A stretch of DNA of 64,000 bases from Micromonospora sp. WMMD980 (GTDB lineage: Bacteria; Actinomycetota; Actinomycetes; Mycobacteriales; Micromonosporaceae). The DNA is taken from positions 4,402,001-4,466,000 of the forward strand of contig NZ_JARUBE010000003.1 of NCBI RefSeq assembly GCF_029626035.1. Reading direction: 5' to 3'. The position numbers and the translations under genes were made by a program. Positions 1-9,126 of the stretch are shown here, in pieces. Every line of letters starts with the position of its first letter. The first letter of the stretch is position 1. The notes under the pieces were generated by a model. It did not search any database and was not told where the DNA came from. It worked only from the letters and a program-made list of their open reading frames with translations.

Positions 1-1340
1 TCCGAGGAGAGCGTGGCGCCCATGTAGACGCCGTGCACCCAGTCCCGCGCCTCGGTGACCAACGGGACGGTGTCCCGGCGCCGGCCGCCGAACAGGATCG
101 CGTCGATCGGCACGCCGTTCGGGTCGAAGTAGTCCTCGGCCAGGATCGGGCACTGGGTGATCGGGGTGCAGAACCGGCTGTTCGCGTGCGAGGAGAGGTT
201 CTCGCTCTCCGGCGTCCAGTCGTTGCCCTTCCAGTCGATCAGGTGCGCCGGCGGCTCACCCATGCCCTCCCACCAGATGTCGCCGTCGTCGGTGAGGGCC
301 ACGTTGGTGAAGACCGAGTTGCCACGGTCGAGCGTGCGCATGGCGTTGGCGTTGGTCTTCCAGTCGGTGCCGGGCGCGACGCCGAACAGGCCGTACTCCG
401 GGTTGATCGCGTAGAGGCGGCCGTCCTGGCCGAACCGCATCCAGGCGATGTCGTCACCGATGGTCTCGACCTTCCAGCCCGGGATGGTCGGCTCCAGCAT
501 GGCGAGGTTGGTCTTGCCGCAGGCCGACGGGAACGCGCCGGCGATGTGGTAGACCTTGCCCTCCGGCGAGGTGATCTTGAGGATCAGCATGTGCTCGGCG
601 AGCCAGCCCTCGTCGCGGCCCATCACGCTGGCGATCCGCAGCGAGTAGCACTTCTTGCCGAGCAGCGAGTTGCCGCCGTAGCCGGAGCCGTAGGACCAGA
701 TCTCCCGGCTCTCCGGGAAGTGCGAGATGTACTTGGTCTCGTTGCAGGGCCAGGCCACGTCCTGCTGACCCGGGGCCAGCGGGGCGCCGATGGAGTGCAG
801 CGCGTGCACGAAGTCGGCGTCGTCGCCCATCGCCTCCAGGATCGCCGAGCCCATCCGGGTCATGATGCGCATCGAGGCGACCACGTACGGGCTGTCGGTG
901 ATCTCGACGCCGAACATGGGGTTCTCCGCCTCGACGGGACCCATGCAGAACGGGATGACGTACATGGTGCGACCGCGCATGCTGCCGCGGTAGAGCTCCG
1001 TCATCGTCCGCTTCATCTCGGCCGGCGCCATCCAGTTGTTGGTGGGGCCGGCGTCCGCCTCGTCGACGGAGCAGATGAAGGTGCGCTCCTCGACCCGGGC
1101 GACGTCCGTCGGGTCCGTCCGCGCGTAGAACGAGTTGGGCTTCTTCTCGGGGTTCAGCCGGATGAGGGTGCCGTTCTCGACGAGCTCGTCGGTGAGGCGA
1201 CGCCACTCCTCGTCGGACCCGTCCACCCAGACCACCCGCTCGGGGGTGGTCAGTTCCGCGACCTCACGAACCCAGGCGAGCAGTTGGGGGTGGGACGTCG
1301 GGGCCTGATCGATACCCCGAACAGCAGCCGGAGCAACCAT
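1..1340 (-). CDS. pckG: Phosphoenolpyruvate carboxykinase (GTP), 3' end outside the window
   Basis: Converts oxaloacetate plus GTP to phosphoenolpyruvate, GDP and CO2, the entry step of gluconeogenesis, in the cytosol. About 446 N-terminal residues are present of a family length near 610; the rest lies left of the window. The diagnostic nucleotide-loop motif [12 protein letters not shown], with the reactive Cys of GTP-type PEPCKs, is at about residues 268-281. The start is ATG at 1340 ([14 protein letters not shown]), preceded by AAGGAG about 8 nt upstream. There are no breaks in the visible part. The family call is firm. Confidence 0.96.
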   Translation of the reverse strand, partial: MVAPAAVRGIDQAPTSHPQLLAWVREVAELTTPERVVWVDGSDEEWRRLTDELVENGTLIRLNPEKKPNSFYARTDPTDVARVEERTFICSVDEADAGPTNNWMAPAEMKRTMTELYRGSMRGRTMYVIPFCMGPVEAENPMFGVEITDSPYVVASMRIMTRMGSAILEAMGDDADFVHALHSIGAPLAPGQQDVAWPCNETKYISHFPESREIWSYGSGYGGNSLLGKKCYSLRIASVMGRDEGWLAEHMLILKITSPEGKVYHIAGAFPSACGKTNLAMLEPTIPGWKVETIGDDIAWMRFGQDGRLYAINPEYGLFGVAPGTDWKTNANAMRTLDRGNSVFTNVALTDDGDIWWEGMGEPPAHLIDWKGNDWTPESENLSSHANSRFCTPITQCPILAEDYFDPNGVPIDAILFGGRRRDTVPLVTEARDWVHGVYMGATLSS

Positions 1341-1754
1341 GTCACATCTCCTTGTGGTCGACGCTGACCGATCTATGGGATGCACGAGTTCTGGCGGGCG
1401 AGGCGCCGCCGTCGTGGAAACCTGGGATTGGGCTCAGCGTAAACCGGGCTGCCTCGCCAGTCAGTGGGACTGGTTGTGAAGAACTGCACAAGGTGCGGCC
1501 ACGCTGCGGCATCGCGATCTGATACCCGCTTTCGCGCGCAGTTTCACGCAAATCCTGCGGTGAACCTCCATCGTCCCGGTCCGGGCGAGCGGGATTGCGT
1601 GACCGGCTCCACACATTCGGACCACCGGTTACCCTGTGCTCACGGATATCCGGCACGGGCCCCGTCGCCCACCCGGCGGCCGGGCGCCGAAGCTGCCGTG
1701 GTCGACTCGCCGTTGCAGTCGGTCCGGGTTGGGCGCAACCGGTACTCTCTGCGA
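1341..1754. other. Intergenic region between pckG and the first GtrA gene
   Basis: This 414-bp stretch between divergent genes must hold the pckG promoter and the promoter of the gtrA-like gene. Open frames on both strands lack coding-like codon use and any Shine-Dalgarno. TTGTG/CACAA half-sites flank AAGAACTG near 1472-1489 and could be a regulator site. Nothing stronger is visible. Confidence 0.4.
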
Positions 1755-2303
1755 GTGGCCGCGACGATGACCGGGGACCAACCGGGGGCTCCGGAGACCC
1801 GTCGGGGTCCGATCGGAGCCCTGCTCCACCGCTTCGGTCACCTCGTCCACGAGCTGAGCAAGTTCGCCACCGTCGGTGGTGTCGCCTTCCTCGTCGACTT
1901 CGCGCTCTTCAACTACCTGTCGAGCGGTCGCGGCATGCCGCCGCTGGTGGCGAAGACCATCTCCACCGTGATCGCCGCGACGGTCGCCTTCCTCGGCAAC
2001 CGGTTCTGGACCTGGCGGCACCGGCAGCGCTCCCACCCCGCCCGCGAGTACGCGCTCTTCTTCTTCTTCAACGCGGTGGGTCTCGGCATCGCGGTGGCCG
2101 TCCTGGCGATCAGCCACTACGGGCTCGGCGCGATCTGGCCCCGGGTGTTCCAGACGCCGCTGGCCGACAACGTCGCCAGCTTCGTCGTCGGCACCGGCCT
2201 GGGCACGCTGTTCCGGTTCTGGTCCTACCGACGGTTCGTCTTCGTCGAGGCGGGAACACTCCCCGTTCCGGCACCGAACCACGACCGAGAGTCCGGGGCG
2301 TGA
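1755..2303 (+). CDS. GtrA family membrane protein
   Basis: GtrA/DPMS-type proteins are small four-helix membrane proteins linked to flipping of polyprenyl-linked sugars or to cell-wall glycosylation. The 182-aa product has the family pattern: FATVGGVAFLVDFALFNYL (helix 1), a second helix ending in GNRFWTWRHR, a third around EYALFFFFNAVGLGIAV, and a last helix ending in LFRFWSYRRFVF. GTG 1755 is chosen because TACTCT (1743-1748) lies 6 nt before it, the spacing of a leaderless promoter; ATG 1767 is the alternative. A paralogue follows directly. Confidence 0.85.
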   Translation: MAATMTGDQPGAPETRRGPIGALLHRFGHLVHELSKFATVGGVAFLVDFALFNYLSSGRGMPPLVAKTISTVIAATVAFLGNRFWTWRHRQRSHPAREYALFFFFNAVGLGIAVAVLAISHYGLGAIWPRVFQTPLADNVASFVVGTGLGTLFRFWSYRRFVFVEAGTLPVPAPNHDRESGA

Positions 2304-2366
2304 CGCACCGCCCATCCCGACCCGCTGGGCCCAGCCGGCCCCGCCCACTGCCCTAAGGTGTTTCGC

Positions 2367-3053
2367 ATGCCTGGAGTCCGTCTGCTGCCCGCGCGCTGGC
2401 AGAAGTTCATCCACGAGGCGCTCAAATTCGGCATCGTCGGCGGCATCAACACCGTCATCAATTACGCGGTGTTCAATGCGCTCGCACTCACGGTTTTCCG
2501 GGACGGTCAGCTCAAGGCGACCGTGATCGCCACCATCGTCGCGACGATCACGTCGTATCTGATGAATCGGCACTGGACGTACCGCGATCGACCGAAATCT
2601 GCGCTACGGCGCGAATACATCCTTTTCTTCCTGTTCAACGGCGCCGGTCTGCTCATCGAACTCGGCGTGCTGGCCCTGGCCAAGTACGGCCTCGGCGTGC
2701 ACGGCCTGCTGGCGCTGAACGTGGCGAAGACCATCGGTGTCCTGCTCGCCACGCTGTTCCGCTTCTGGTCCTACCGGACCTTCGTCTTCCAGCCGGTGCC
2801 GAAACACGCCGAGGAGACCTGGCACGACGTCCCCCGGGACGAGTGGGACAACGTCGCCGAGATGGACCCGGTCGCCGAGCTGGCAGAGTCCGTCACCGAG
2901 CTGGAGGAGGAAGAGCCGCCGCTGGGCGCGAACCGCCCCGGCAGCGACTACACCCCACCGCAGGGCCGCACGGCACCCGCCGGCGGCGCGCTCGGCGCCG
3001 ACCTGGACGCGGAACTCGCCGCCGAGCTGCGGCCCCGCCGCGCCCGCCGCTGA
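2367..3053 (+). CDS. GtrA family membrane protein with acidic C-terminal tail
   Basis: This 228-aa paralogue of the preceding gene has the same four-helix GtrA fold: FGIVGGINTVINYAVFNAL, then NRHWTYRDRP, FFLFNGAGLLIELGVL and LFRFWSYRTFVFQ. Beyond about residue 145 it has a 75-80-residue hydrophilic, Glu/Pro-rich and presumably cytosolic tail missing from the first copy. ATG 2367 is preferred: TAAGGT (2354-2359) is 7 nt upstream and could be a leaderless -10 box. The tandem pair probably arose by duplication. The lipid-linked sugar it would serve cannot be told from context. Confidence 0.86.
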   Translation: MPGVRLLPARWQKFIHEALKFGIVGGINTVINYAVFNALALTVFRDGQLKATVIATIVATITSYLMNRHWTYRDRPKSALRREYILFFLFNGAGLLIELGVLALAKYGLGVHGLLALNVAKTIGVLLATLFRFWSYRTFVFQPVPKHAEETWHDVPRDEWDNVAEMDPVAELAESVTELEEEEPPLGANRPGSDYTPPQGRTAPAGGALGADLDAELAAELRPRRARR

Positions 3054-3078
3054 ACGCTCCCACGGCCAGCGGCGGCGC

Positions 3079-3648
3079 TCAGGACGGGTCACGCAGCGAC
3101 TTGCCCTCGGCCATGTCGGCCAGGATCTCGCGCATCTCGTCGTCACCCAGGCTGTGCTTGTCGTGGTGCGCCTCGACCAGCTCGTAGAGCTTCGTCTGCA
3201 CCCGGTCCACGTGCGGCACGTCAGCGAGCACCGACTGGCCCCGCTCGCCGGCCGACTCGATGGTCAGCGTGCCGCAGCCGAGGATCCGCTCCACGAACCG
3301 CTGGTGCATGGCGTGGTCGTTGATCCGGGTCAGTGGCAGGTCCCGCCGGTTGCGGGAGAACACCCCCTCCTGGAGCAGCACCCGCTCGTTGGTGAAGAGG
3401 TAGTGCGTGGTGCGCCAGACCAGGAACGGCCACAGGCCCAGCCACAACGCCAGCACCAGGCCGAGCCCGGCGATGGCGTAGAGCGCGATCGTGCCGCCGT
3501 CGCCGTCGGGAAGCAGGAGCCAGCCGGCGACGACCGCCGCGACGGTGAGCACCAGCACCAGGATCGGCCGGATCAGGGCCTTCCAGTGCGGGTGCAGGTG
3601 CAGCACGACGTGCTCGTCCTCGGTGAGCACGTCTTCGGGGAACGCCAC
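3079..3648 (-). CDS. Bacterial PH (DUF304) domain membrane protein
   Basis: The 189-aa product starts VAFPEDVLTEDEHVVLHLHPHW, a hallmark of actinobacterial PH-like (bPH2/DUF304) proteins. Two adjacent membrane segments follow (LIRPILVLVLTVAAVVAGWL and LYAIAGLGLVLALWLGLWPF), then the beta-rich PH-like domain (TTHYLFTNERVLLQEGVFSRNRRDLPL). GTG 3648 is chosen because AGGAGG lies 6 nt upstream. Its role is unknown. The gene is convergent with the GtrA pair and is followed upstream by a GGGGCCCC repeat and birA. Confidence 0.88.
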   Translation of the reverse strand: MAFPEDVLTEDEHVVLHLHPHWKALIRPILVLVLTVAAVVAGWLLLPDGDGGTIALYAIAGLGLVLALWLGLWPFLVWRTTHYLFTNERVLLQEGVFSRNRRDLPLTRINDHAMHQRFVERILGCGTLTIESAGERGQSVLADVPHVDRVQTKLYELVEAHHDKHSLGDDEMREILADMAEGKSLRDPS

Positions 3649-3735
3649 TTCGAACCTCCTCGCGGAAACCGGACGCGCTGACCGTAACCGGTCAGCGCAC
3701 CCCGGCGGCATCGGCCGCGCGGGCGGCTGCCGGGA

Positions 3736-3791
3736 GTTAAGAGGGGGCCCCGCCTATACCTGAGGCGTTAAGAAGGGGCCCCGCCTTTCAC
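3736..3791. repeat. GGGGCCCC double-core repeat, copy A
   Basis: Two GGGGCCCC cores (3744-3751 and 3775-3782) are 31 bp apart, linked by CGCCTATACCTGAGGCG. The right edge, read on the minus strand, begins TGAAAGGCGGGGCCCC, and that TGA is the stop codon of birA. The same unit recurs at five other gene ends in this window. Confidence 0.85.
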
Positions 3792-4663
3792 CGAAGGTGG
3801 AGGACGTCGCCGGCGGCCAGGCGGAGCGGGGCGCCGTCGGCCTCGACCAGGAGCTGGCCGTCCGGGTCGACGCCGGTGGCGGTGCCGTGCACCTCGCGAC
3901 CGTCCGGCAGCAGCACCCGCACCCGGCGGCCGACCGTGGCGCAGCCGGCCAGGTAGGTGTCGCGCAGCCCGCTGGCCACCGCGTCGCCACCCGCGTCGCG
4001 CCAGCGCTCGTACCAGTCGGCGAGCGAGCGCAGCAGCGACCGCAGCAACGGGTCGCGGTCGGTGGCGGTGGCACCGGCGAGCTGGAGCGAGGTGGCCGGC
4101 AGGCCGGTCGGGTTCTCCGGCAGCTCGTCGGCGCGCACTGTCACGTTCAGCCCGACGCCGACCACGATCGCCGGCGGCCGGTCGTCACCGTCACCCGGCA
4201 CCACCTCGGCCAGCACGCCGGCGCACTTCGCGCCGTCCACCAGCAGGTCGTTGGGCCACTTCAGCCGGGCGTCCACCTCGGCCAGCAGGCGTACCGCCTC
4301 GACCAGCGCGACGCCGGCGAGCAGCGGCAGCCAGCCGTACCCGGTGACCGGCACCGGCGACCAGCCGCGCTCGGCGTTCACCTCACCGGGCCGGAGCAGC
4401 ACGCTCGCCGCGATGCCGGCGCGCGGCGGCGACTGCCAGACCCGGCCCCGCCGCCCCCGGCCGGCGCTCTGCCGCTCGGCGACGACCACCAGGCCCTCCG
4501 GTTCGCCGGCCCGCGCCGCGGCGACCACGTCGGCGTTCGTCGAACCGGTCTCCGCCAGCAACTCCAGGCGGCGCCAGGGCCCGTGCGGCGCGACCAGCGC
4601 GCGGCGCAGCCGGGCCGCCGACAGCGGCGGGCGATCCAGGTCGGTGTACGGCGAGCCGGGCAT
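3788..4663 (-). CDS. birA: Biotin-[acetyl-CoA-carboxylase] ligase
   Basis: Activates biotin as biotinyl-AMP and attaches it to the biotin carrier lysine, here presumably the MKM lysine of the alpha subunit at 31167-32921. The 291-aa product has the biotin/ATP-binding motif GRGRRGRVW at residues 68-76, KWPNDLLVDGAKCAGVL and a C-terminal SH3-like domain. No N-terminal winged helix is present, so it is a group I enzyme, not a repressor. ATG 4663 has TACGCT (4670-4675) 6 nt upstream, a leaderless arrangement. It is divergent from the carboxylase beta gene. Its stop codon lies inside repeat copy A. Confidence 0.95.
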   Translation of the reverse strand: MPGSPYTDLDRPPLSAARLRRALVAPHGPWRRLELLAETGSTNADVVAAARAGEPEGLVVVAERQSAGRGRRGRVWQSPPRAGIAASVLLRPGEVNAERGWSPVPVTGYGWLPLLAGVALVEAVRLLAEVDARLKWPNDLLVDGAKCAGVLAEVVPGDGDDRPPAIVVGVGLNVTVRADELPENPTGLPATSLQLAGATATDRDPLLRSLLRSLADWYERWRDAGGDAVASGLRDTYLAGCATVGRRVRVLLPDGREVHGTATGVDPDGQLLVEADGAPLRLAAGDVLHLR

Positions 4664-4669
4664 CCGATC

Positions 4670-4675
4670 AGCGTA
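4670..4675 (-). promoter_or_regulatory. birA -10 box (leaderless)
   Basis: TACGCT on the minus strand is 6 nt before the birA ATG. Initiation 6-7 nt downstream would put the transcript start at the start codon. No clear -35 is visible. Confidence 0.55.
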
Positions 4676-4723
4676 CGACCCGGATGAGGCGCACTGCACA
4701 GCGTCACCCGCCTGAACCATCGT

Positions 4724-4729
4724 TATATT
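4724..4729 (+). promoter_or_regulatory. -10 box of the acyl-CoA carboxylase beta gene (leaderless)
   Basis: TATATT is 6 nt before GTG 4736 in an otherwise GC-rich divergent 72-bp spacer. This predicts a leaderless mRNA beginning at the GTG. The -35 region is weak. Confidence 0.65.
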
Positions 4730-4735
4730 CCCTGG

Positions 4736-6319
4736 GTGACTACCGAGACCGGGATCAACATCCACACGACCGCCGGCAAGCTGGCGGACCTGGAGCGACG
4801 GCTCGACGAGGCGGTGCACGCCGGGTCGACGCGTGCGATCGAGAAGCAGCACGCGCGGGGCAAGAAGACCGCCCGGGAGCGGATCGACATGCTCCTCGAC
4901 GAGGGTTCCTTCGTCGAGCTGGACGAGTTCGCCCGGCACCGCTCCACCAACTTCGGGCTGGAGCGGACCCGCCCGTACGGTGACGGCGTGCTGACCGGCT
5001 ACGGCACCGTGGACGGCCGGCAGGTCTGCGTGTTCGCGCAGGACTTCACCGTCTTCGGCGGCTCGCTCGGCGAGGTCTTCGGCGAGAAGATCGTCAAGCT
5101 GATGGACCTGGCCATGAAGATCGGCTGCCCGGTCGTCGGCATCAACGACTCCGGCGGCGCGCGGATCCAGGAGGGCGTCGCCTCGCTCGGCCTCTACGGC
5201 GAGATCTTCTTCCGCAACGTGCGGGCCAGCGGCGTCATCCCGCAGATTTCCCTGATCATGGGCCCGTGCGCGGGCGGCGCGGTCTACTCGCCGGCGGTCA
5301 CCGACTTCACCGTCATGGTCGACCAGACCTCGCACATGTTCATCACCGGCCCCGACGTGATCAAGACGGTCACCGGCGAGGACGTCGGCATGGAGGAGCT
5401 GGGCGGCGCCCGCACCCACAACGCCCGCAGCGGCAACGCGCACTACCTCGGCACCGACGAGGAGGACGCGATCGAGTACGTGAAGGCGCTGCTGTCCTAC
5501 CTGCCGCCGAACAACCTGGACGAGCCGGTGGTGTTCGACGCCCCGGCCGAGCTGGCGATCACCGATGAGGACCGGGAGCTGGACACGCTGATCCCCGACT
5601 CGGCCAACCAGCCGTACGACATGCACCGGGTCATCGAGCACGTGCTCGACGACGGCGAGTTCCTGGAGGTGCAGCCGCTCTACGCGCAGAACATGGTGGT
5701 CGGCTTCGGTCGCGTCGAGGGCCGCCCGGTGGGCGTGGTGGCGAACCAGCCGATGCAGTTCGCCGGCACGCTCGACATCGCGGCCTCGGAGAAGGCGGCC
5801 CGCTTCGTGCGCACCTGCGACGCGTTCAACGTGCCGGTGCTGACGTTCGTGGACGTGCCCGGCTTCCTCCCCGGCACCGGCCAGGAGTGGGACGGCATCA
5901 TCCGGCGCGGCGCGAAGCTCATCTACGCGTACGCCGAGGCCACCGTCCCGAAGGTCACCGTCATCACCCGTAAGGCGTACGGCGGCGCGTACGACGTGAT
6001 GGGCTCCAAGCACCTCGGCGCGGACCTGAACTTCGCCTGGCCGACCGCGCAGATCGCGGTGATGGGCGCGCAGGGCGCGGTGAACATCCTCTACCGTGCC
6101 GAGCTGGCCGCCGCCGACGACCCGGCGGCGGTGCGGGCGGAGAAGATCGCCGAGTACGAGGACACGCTCGCCAACCCGTACATCGCCGCCGAGCGCGGCT
6201 ACGTCGACGGGGTGATCCCGCCGCACGAGACGCGGACCCAGATCGTCCGGGCGCTGCGGGTGCTGCGCACCAAGCGCGAGACGCTGCCGCCGAAGAAGCA
6301 CGGCAACATCCCGCTGTAG
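4736..6319 (+). CDS. pccB: Acyl-CoA (propionyl-CoA) carboxylase beta subunit
   Basis: Carboxyltransferase subunit that moves CO2 from carboxybiotin to acetyl- or propionyl-CoA, giving malonyl- or methylmalonyl-CoA for fatty-acid and polyketide synthesis. At 527 aa it has normal length and shows both crotonase-like halves: SGGARIQEG and [12 protein letters not shown] in the N-half, [11 protein letters not shown] and [22 protein letters not shown] in the C-half. It ends in the usual basic KKHGNIPL. Partners are the alpha subunit (31167-32921) and epsilon (22483-22695), which are adjacent in many actinobacteria but separated here. GTG 4736 is set by the -10 box. Repeat copy B follows the stop. 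Confidence 0.96.
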   Translation: MTTETGINIHTTAGKLADLERRLDEAVHAGSTRAIEKQHARGKKTARERIDMLLDEGSFVELDEFARHRSTNFGLERTRPYGDGVLTGYGTVDGRQVCVFAQDFTVFGGSLGEVFGEKIVKLMDLAMKIGCPVVGINDSGGARIQEGVASLGLYGEIFFRNVRASGVIPQISLIMGPCAGGAVYSPAVTDFTVMVDQTSHMFITGPDVIKTVTGEDVGMEELGGARTHNARSGNAHYLGTDEEDAIEYVKALLSYLPPNNLDEPVVFDAPAELAITDEDRELDTLIPDSANQPYDMHRVIEHVLDDGEFLEVQPLYAQNMVVGFGRVEGRPVGVVANQPMQFAGTLDIAASEKAARFVRTCDAFNVPVLTFVDVPGFLPGTGQEWDGIIRRGAKLIYAYAEATVPKVTVITRKAYGGAYDVMGSKHLGADLNFAWPTAQIAVMGAQGAVNILYRAELAAADDPAAVRAEKIAEYEDTLANPYIAAERGYVDGVIPPHETRTQIVRALRVLRTKRETLPPKKHGNIPL

Positions 6320-6376
6320 GTGTAAGGAGGGGCCCCCGCTTAACGCCTCCGGTATAGGCGGGGCCCCTTTTTAATA
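6320..6376. repeat. GGGGCCCC double-core repeat, copy B
   Basis: Cores at 6329-6336 and 6360-6367 (31 bp apart) are joined by CGCTTAACGCCTCCGGTATAGG. The element starts GTGTAAGGAGGGGCCCC one base after the carboxylase stop and ends in a T-run on the plus strand, so it may act as a terminator between the convergent genes. Confidence 0.85.
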
Positions 6377-6389
6377 CGCGCGGCCCGGC

Positions 6390-7265
6390 TCAGCAGCCGG
6401 GGTTGGCGGCGACGCACAGGTGCTCGGCTGCGGCCCGGGCCGTGTCCAGGAGTTGCGCCTCGTCCCCCTCGACGTCGCGGACGCCGGGGCGGAGGGTGCC
6501 CGCCGGCACCAGGACCGTCACCAGGTCACCCACCCGGACGACCACCCGGTCCTCGACCGGCTGCGCGACGCCCCGCGGGCGACCGGTCCCCGGGTCCGGT
6601 GGCACGGTGACGTCGTGCCGCAACAGCACCGACTGGTCGCCGGCGAAGCCGCTCGCGGCGACGCGCCAGCGGTGCACGACGTCGGCGGTGACCATCTCCC
6701 GGTCGGCGTAGACCTGGCCGGGGGTCCGCCACGCGCCGCAGGCCGTCACGACGCGCTCCAGGTCGCCGAGGAACCGGCCGGCTGTTCCGGCATCCAACCG
6801 GTAGACGTCCTGGGTGACGACCGCCGTGGGCATGGTCGGCGGGGGGCCGCCGGGAGCAGCCAACATGGTCAGTGACCGGGAGTAGCGCGAACGCGGCTCC
6901 TGCACCGGCAATCCCTGGGCGCGGCCGCACACCTGGAGAAGGTCGTCGACCCGCACCGGCTCGTCGAGGTCCGTCTCGGTGAGCACGTCGCCGGTCCGTA
7001 CCGGGACGTCGACGGCGGTCAGCATGGCCTCCACGGGGATCTCCGTGTTCCCGCCCGCCGCGTCGCCGGGGGGCGGCGGCGAGGCGCCGGTCCGGTCCAC
7101 CATCGTGGCGCCGAGCGCGGCGACCAGCACCACCGAGGCGGCGGCCAGCGCGGCGGTCCGCCGGCTGCGTCGCCGGGCCAGGGCCCGGAGCGCCGCCGGC
7201 TCCGCCCACCGGACGTCCCGCAGGTCCCGGTGCAGCACCTCCACGAGCGTGACGTCGTCAGGCAT
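6390..7265 (-). CDS. Putative membrane anti-sigma factor-like protein
   Basis: The 291-aa product overlaps the 3' end of an ECF sigma gene by 8 nt (TGA within ATGCCTGACG), so the two are translationally coupled. A roughly 35-residue cytosolic N-terminus (VLHRDLRDVRWAEPAALRALARRR) leads into one membrane segment (TAALAAASVVLVAALGATMV). A large secreted domain with few cysteines follows. No ZAS zinc motif is present. Anti-sigma function is inferred from position and topology only. The extracellular domain may be a sensor. Confidence 0.6.
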   Translation of the reverse strand: MPDDVTLVEVLHRDLRDVRWAEPAALRALARRRSRRTAALAAASVVLVAALGATMVDRTGASPPPPGDAAGGNTEIPVEAMLTAVDVPVRTGDVLTETDLDEPVRVDDLLQVCGRAQGLPVQEPRSRYSRSLTMLAAPGGPPPTMPTAVVTQDVYRLDAGTAGRFLGDLERVVTACGAWRTPGQVYADREMVTADVVHRWRVAASGFAGDQSVLLRHDVTVPPDPGTGRPRGVAQPVEDRVVVRVGDLVTVLVPAGTLRPGVRDVEGDEAQLLDTARAAAEHLCVAANPGC

Positions 7266-7761
7266 CTGCCGCCTCCTCCTGAAGATCCACCACGGCGAGC
7301 AGCCCGGCGAGCGCGGTCCGCCCCCGGGACAGCCGGGCCTTGACGGTGCCGACCGGCGCCTCGGTCTCCCGGGCCACCTCGGCGACCGGCATGCCGAGCA
7401 GGTAGTGCATCGCGATCGCGGTCCGCTGCGCCTCGGGCAGCCGGCGCAGCGCGGCGACCACGTCCATCGTCTCGGTGCTCGGTGCCGGCACGTCGCCCAC
7501 CGCGCCGTGCCGCAGGTAGGCCCGGGCCCGGCTGCGCAGGCTGCGCCACCGGCTCACCGCGATCCGGCTGGCCACCACCCGTACCCAGGACTCCGGATCG
7601 TCGTAGGCGCGCACCGTCGACCACCGCTGCCAGGCCCGGATGTACGCCTCCTGCACGGCGTCCTGCGCCTCGGCCAGATCACCGGTGAGCACGTAGACGA
7701 AGCCGAGCAGCCGTTGCCGGCTGCCCCGGTAGAAGTCGTCGAAGTCGTCGCCGTCGGGCAC
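7258..7761 (-). CDS. ECF RNA polymerase sigma factor, SigE family
   Basis: A 167-aa group 4 sigma factor with region 2 (FDDFYRGSRQRLLGFVYVLTGDLAEAQDAVQEAYIRAW, about residues 5-42) and region 4 (LRRLPEAQRTAIAMHYLLGMPVAEVARETEAPVGTVKARLSRGR). It matches the SigE-family ECFs abundant in Streptomyces and Micromonospora. GTG 7761 is preferred to GTG 7767 because GGGGAGG sits 5 nt before it. The downstream coupled membrane protein is the probable regulator. Confidence 0.92.
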   Translation of the reverse strand: MPDGDDFDDFYRGSRQRLLGFVYVLTGDLAEAQDAVQEAYIRAWQRWSTVRAYDDPESWVRVVASRIAVSRWRSLRSRARAYLRHGAVGDVPAPSTETMDVVAALRRLPEAQRTAIAMHYLLGMPVAEVARETEAPVGTVKARLSRGRTALAGLLAVVDLQEEAADA

Positions 7762-7818
7762 CGTCACCTCCCCGTGTTCGCGAGGGACACGCCTGGCGGC
7801 GCCGTCCGGGTTGCCCGG

Positions 7819-8802
7819 TCAGCCGATCAATTTCGACAGCTCGCCCGCGCCGAAGCCACCGGCCGGGATGCGCTCGCGGACGGCGCGCCGCACCGCGGCC
7901 TGCACCGCCGCGTTGACCGGGGTGGGCACGCCGTGCTGGCGGCCGAGCAGCACGATCTCGCCGTTGAGGTGGTCGGCCTCGGCCGAGCCGGCGCCCCGGA
8001 CCAGACTCTGCCAGGTGGAGCCGCCGGAGCGGGACTCGCCGTCGACCGGTCGGTGCGACACCAGGTCGCCGCGTTCGGCGGCCTCCTCCTCCCGGGTGGT
8101 GTGCGGGATGCCGGCGGCGGCGAGCGCCGCCTCGCCCTCGGCGCGTACCCGCTGCGACAGCGGCTCGGGGACGTCCGGGCCGAGCAGCGCCTGGAGGCCG
8201 TTGCCGAGGTTGGCCAGCAGCTTGCCGTACTTCCAGCGCATCACGTCGTCGCGCACCGGGGCGACGAAACCGGCGGCGGTCAGGTCGGCCGCGACCGCCC
8301 GGCTGGTGTCGTCGGCGCCGGACGGGTAGCGCCCGAGGTGCAGCATGCCCGGGTGCGGGTGCCCGTTGGCGACCACCACGCCCGGCTCCAGGTGGGTGGC
8401 GGGCAGCCACACGCAGACCGGGTGCACGCGGGCGAAGAGCCGCAACGCGGCCGGCTCGTTCGCCACGCCGTTCTGCGCGAGCACGACCGGCAGCCGCTCG
8501 CCGGCCGTCCCGCCGCCCTCCACCGGTGCGTCCACCCAACCGGCCAGCGCGGCGGCGGTGTCCTGCGACTTCACGGTGAGCACCAGCACGGTGTCGGCCG
8601 GCAGCGGCGGGCCGTCCGGCCCGGCCACCGCCGGCAGCCGGCCGGTCACCGTGCCGTCGGGCCGCCGCAGCGTCAACCCCCGCTCGCGCACCGCGTCCAG
8701 GTGCGCGCCGCGGGCCACGAGCGTCACGTCCCGGCCGGCCTCGCCGAGGAGTACGCCGATGGTGCCGCCGACCGCGCCCGCTCCGATGATCACGTATCGC
8801 AT
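7819..8802 (-). CDS. panE: 2-dehydropantoate 2-reductase (ketopantoate reductase)
   Basis: NADPH-dependent reduction of ketopantoate to pantoate in CoA synthesis. The 327-aa product begins with a Rossmann motif, MRYVIIGAGAVGGTIGVLL, continues with LTVKSQDT and QNGVANE, and has the family C-terminal helical domain with WKYGKLLANLGNGLQALLG, containing the catalytic Lys region. There are many paralogues in this family, so a role in another 2-keto acid reduction is possible. It is flanked by the sigma factor and a dead ABC-permease fragment, with no pan genes nearby. Confidence 0.85.
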   Translation of the reverse strand: MRYVIIGAGAVGGTIGVLLGEAGRDVTLVARGAHLDAVRERGLTLRRPDGTVTGRLPAVAGPDGPPLPADTVLVLTVKSQDTAAALAGWVDAPVEGGGTAGERLPVVLAQNGVANEPAALRLFARVHPVCVWLPATHLEPGVVVANGHPHPGMLHLGRYPSGADDTSRAVAADLTAAGFVAPVRDDVMRWKYGKLLANLGNGLQALLGPDVPEPLSQRVRAEGEAALAAAGIPHTTREEEAAERGDLVSHRPVDGESRSGGSTWQSLVRGAGSAEADHLNGEIVLLGRQHGVPTPVNAAVQAAVRRAVRERIPAGGFGAGELSKLIG

Positions 8803-8849
8803 CCGTCCGATTCTGCCCGGCCGGGGCGCGCGCCGCCCGGGGGCGCGCG

Positions 8850-9055
8850 TCAGGAGCCGGTCAGCGCGTGCGCCGGGGCCATCCGGCTCGCCCGCAGCGC
8901 CGGGTAGAGCCCGGCGAGCGCGCCGATGAGCACCGTCGCGCCGAGACCACCGGCGGTCGCCCATACGGGTACGACGGTGGGCCAGCCCTGGGTGCGCGCG
9001 TACCCGCCGGTGGCGAGCACGCCGAGCGCGATTCCCCCGCCGCCGCCGCTCCCCG
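8850..9055 (-). pseudogene. C-terminal remnant of a FtsX/MacB-type ABC transporter permease
   Basis: Read on the minus strand the frame ending at 8850 gives GIALGVLATGGYARTQGW, then VIGALAGLYPALRASRMAPA-type sequence (here VLIGALAGLYPALRASRMAPA) and ALTGS-stop, the canonical last transmembrane helix and tail of MacB/FtsX permeases. Only about 65 codons remain. No start, no upstream permease sequence and no ATPase gene are present. Homology stops near 9055, where the sequence becomes AT-richer (TATCAACGTTTTTCTT). I infer a deletion remnant. Confidence 0.75.
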
Positions 9056-9126
9056 TGACGCGAACCTATCAACGTTTTTCTTGCCCGGAATTCGTCGAAC
9101 CCCAGGTAATGGGGCTGCGCGCCGAC

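Noticed and set aside
33..1367. Long plus-strand open frame opposite pckG
   Set aside because: It is the antisense of a well-matched PEPCK; long shadow frames are normal at this GC content.
1342..1656. Minus-strand ORF upstream of pckG
   Set aside because: Lies in the pckG promoter region with no coding-like GC3 pattern or family match.
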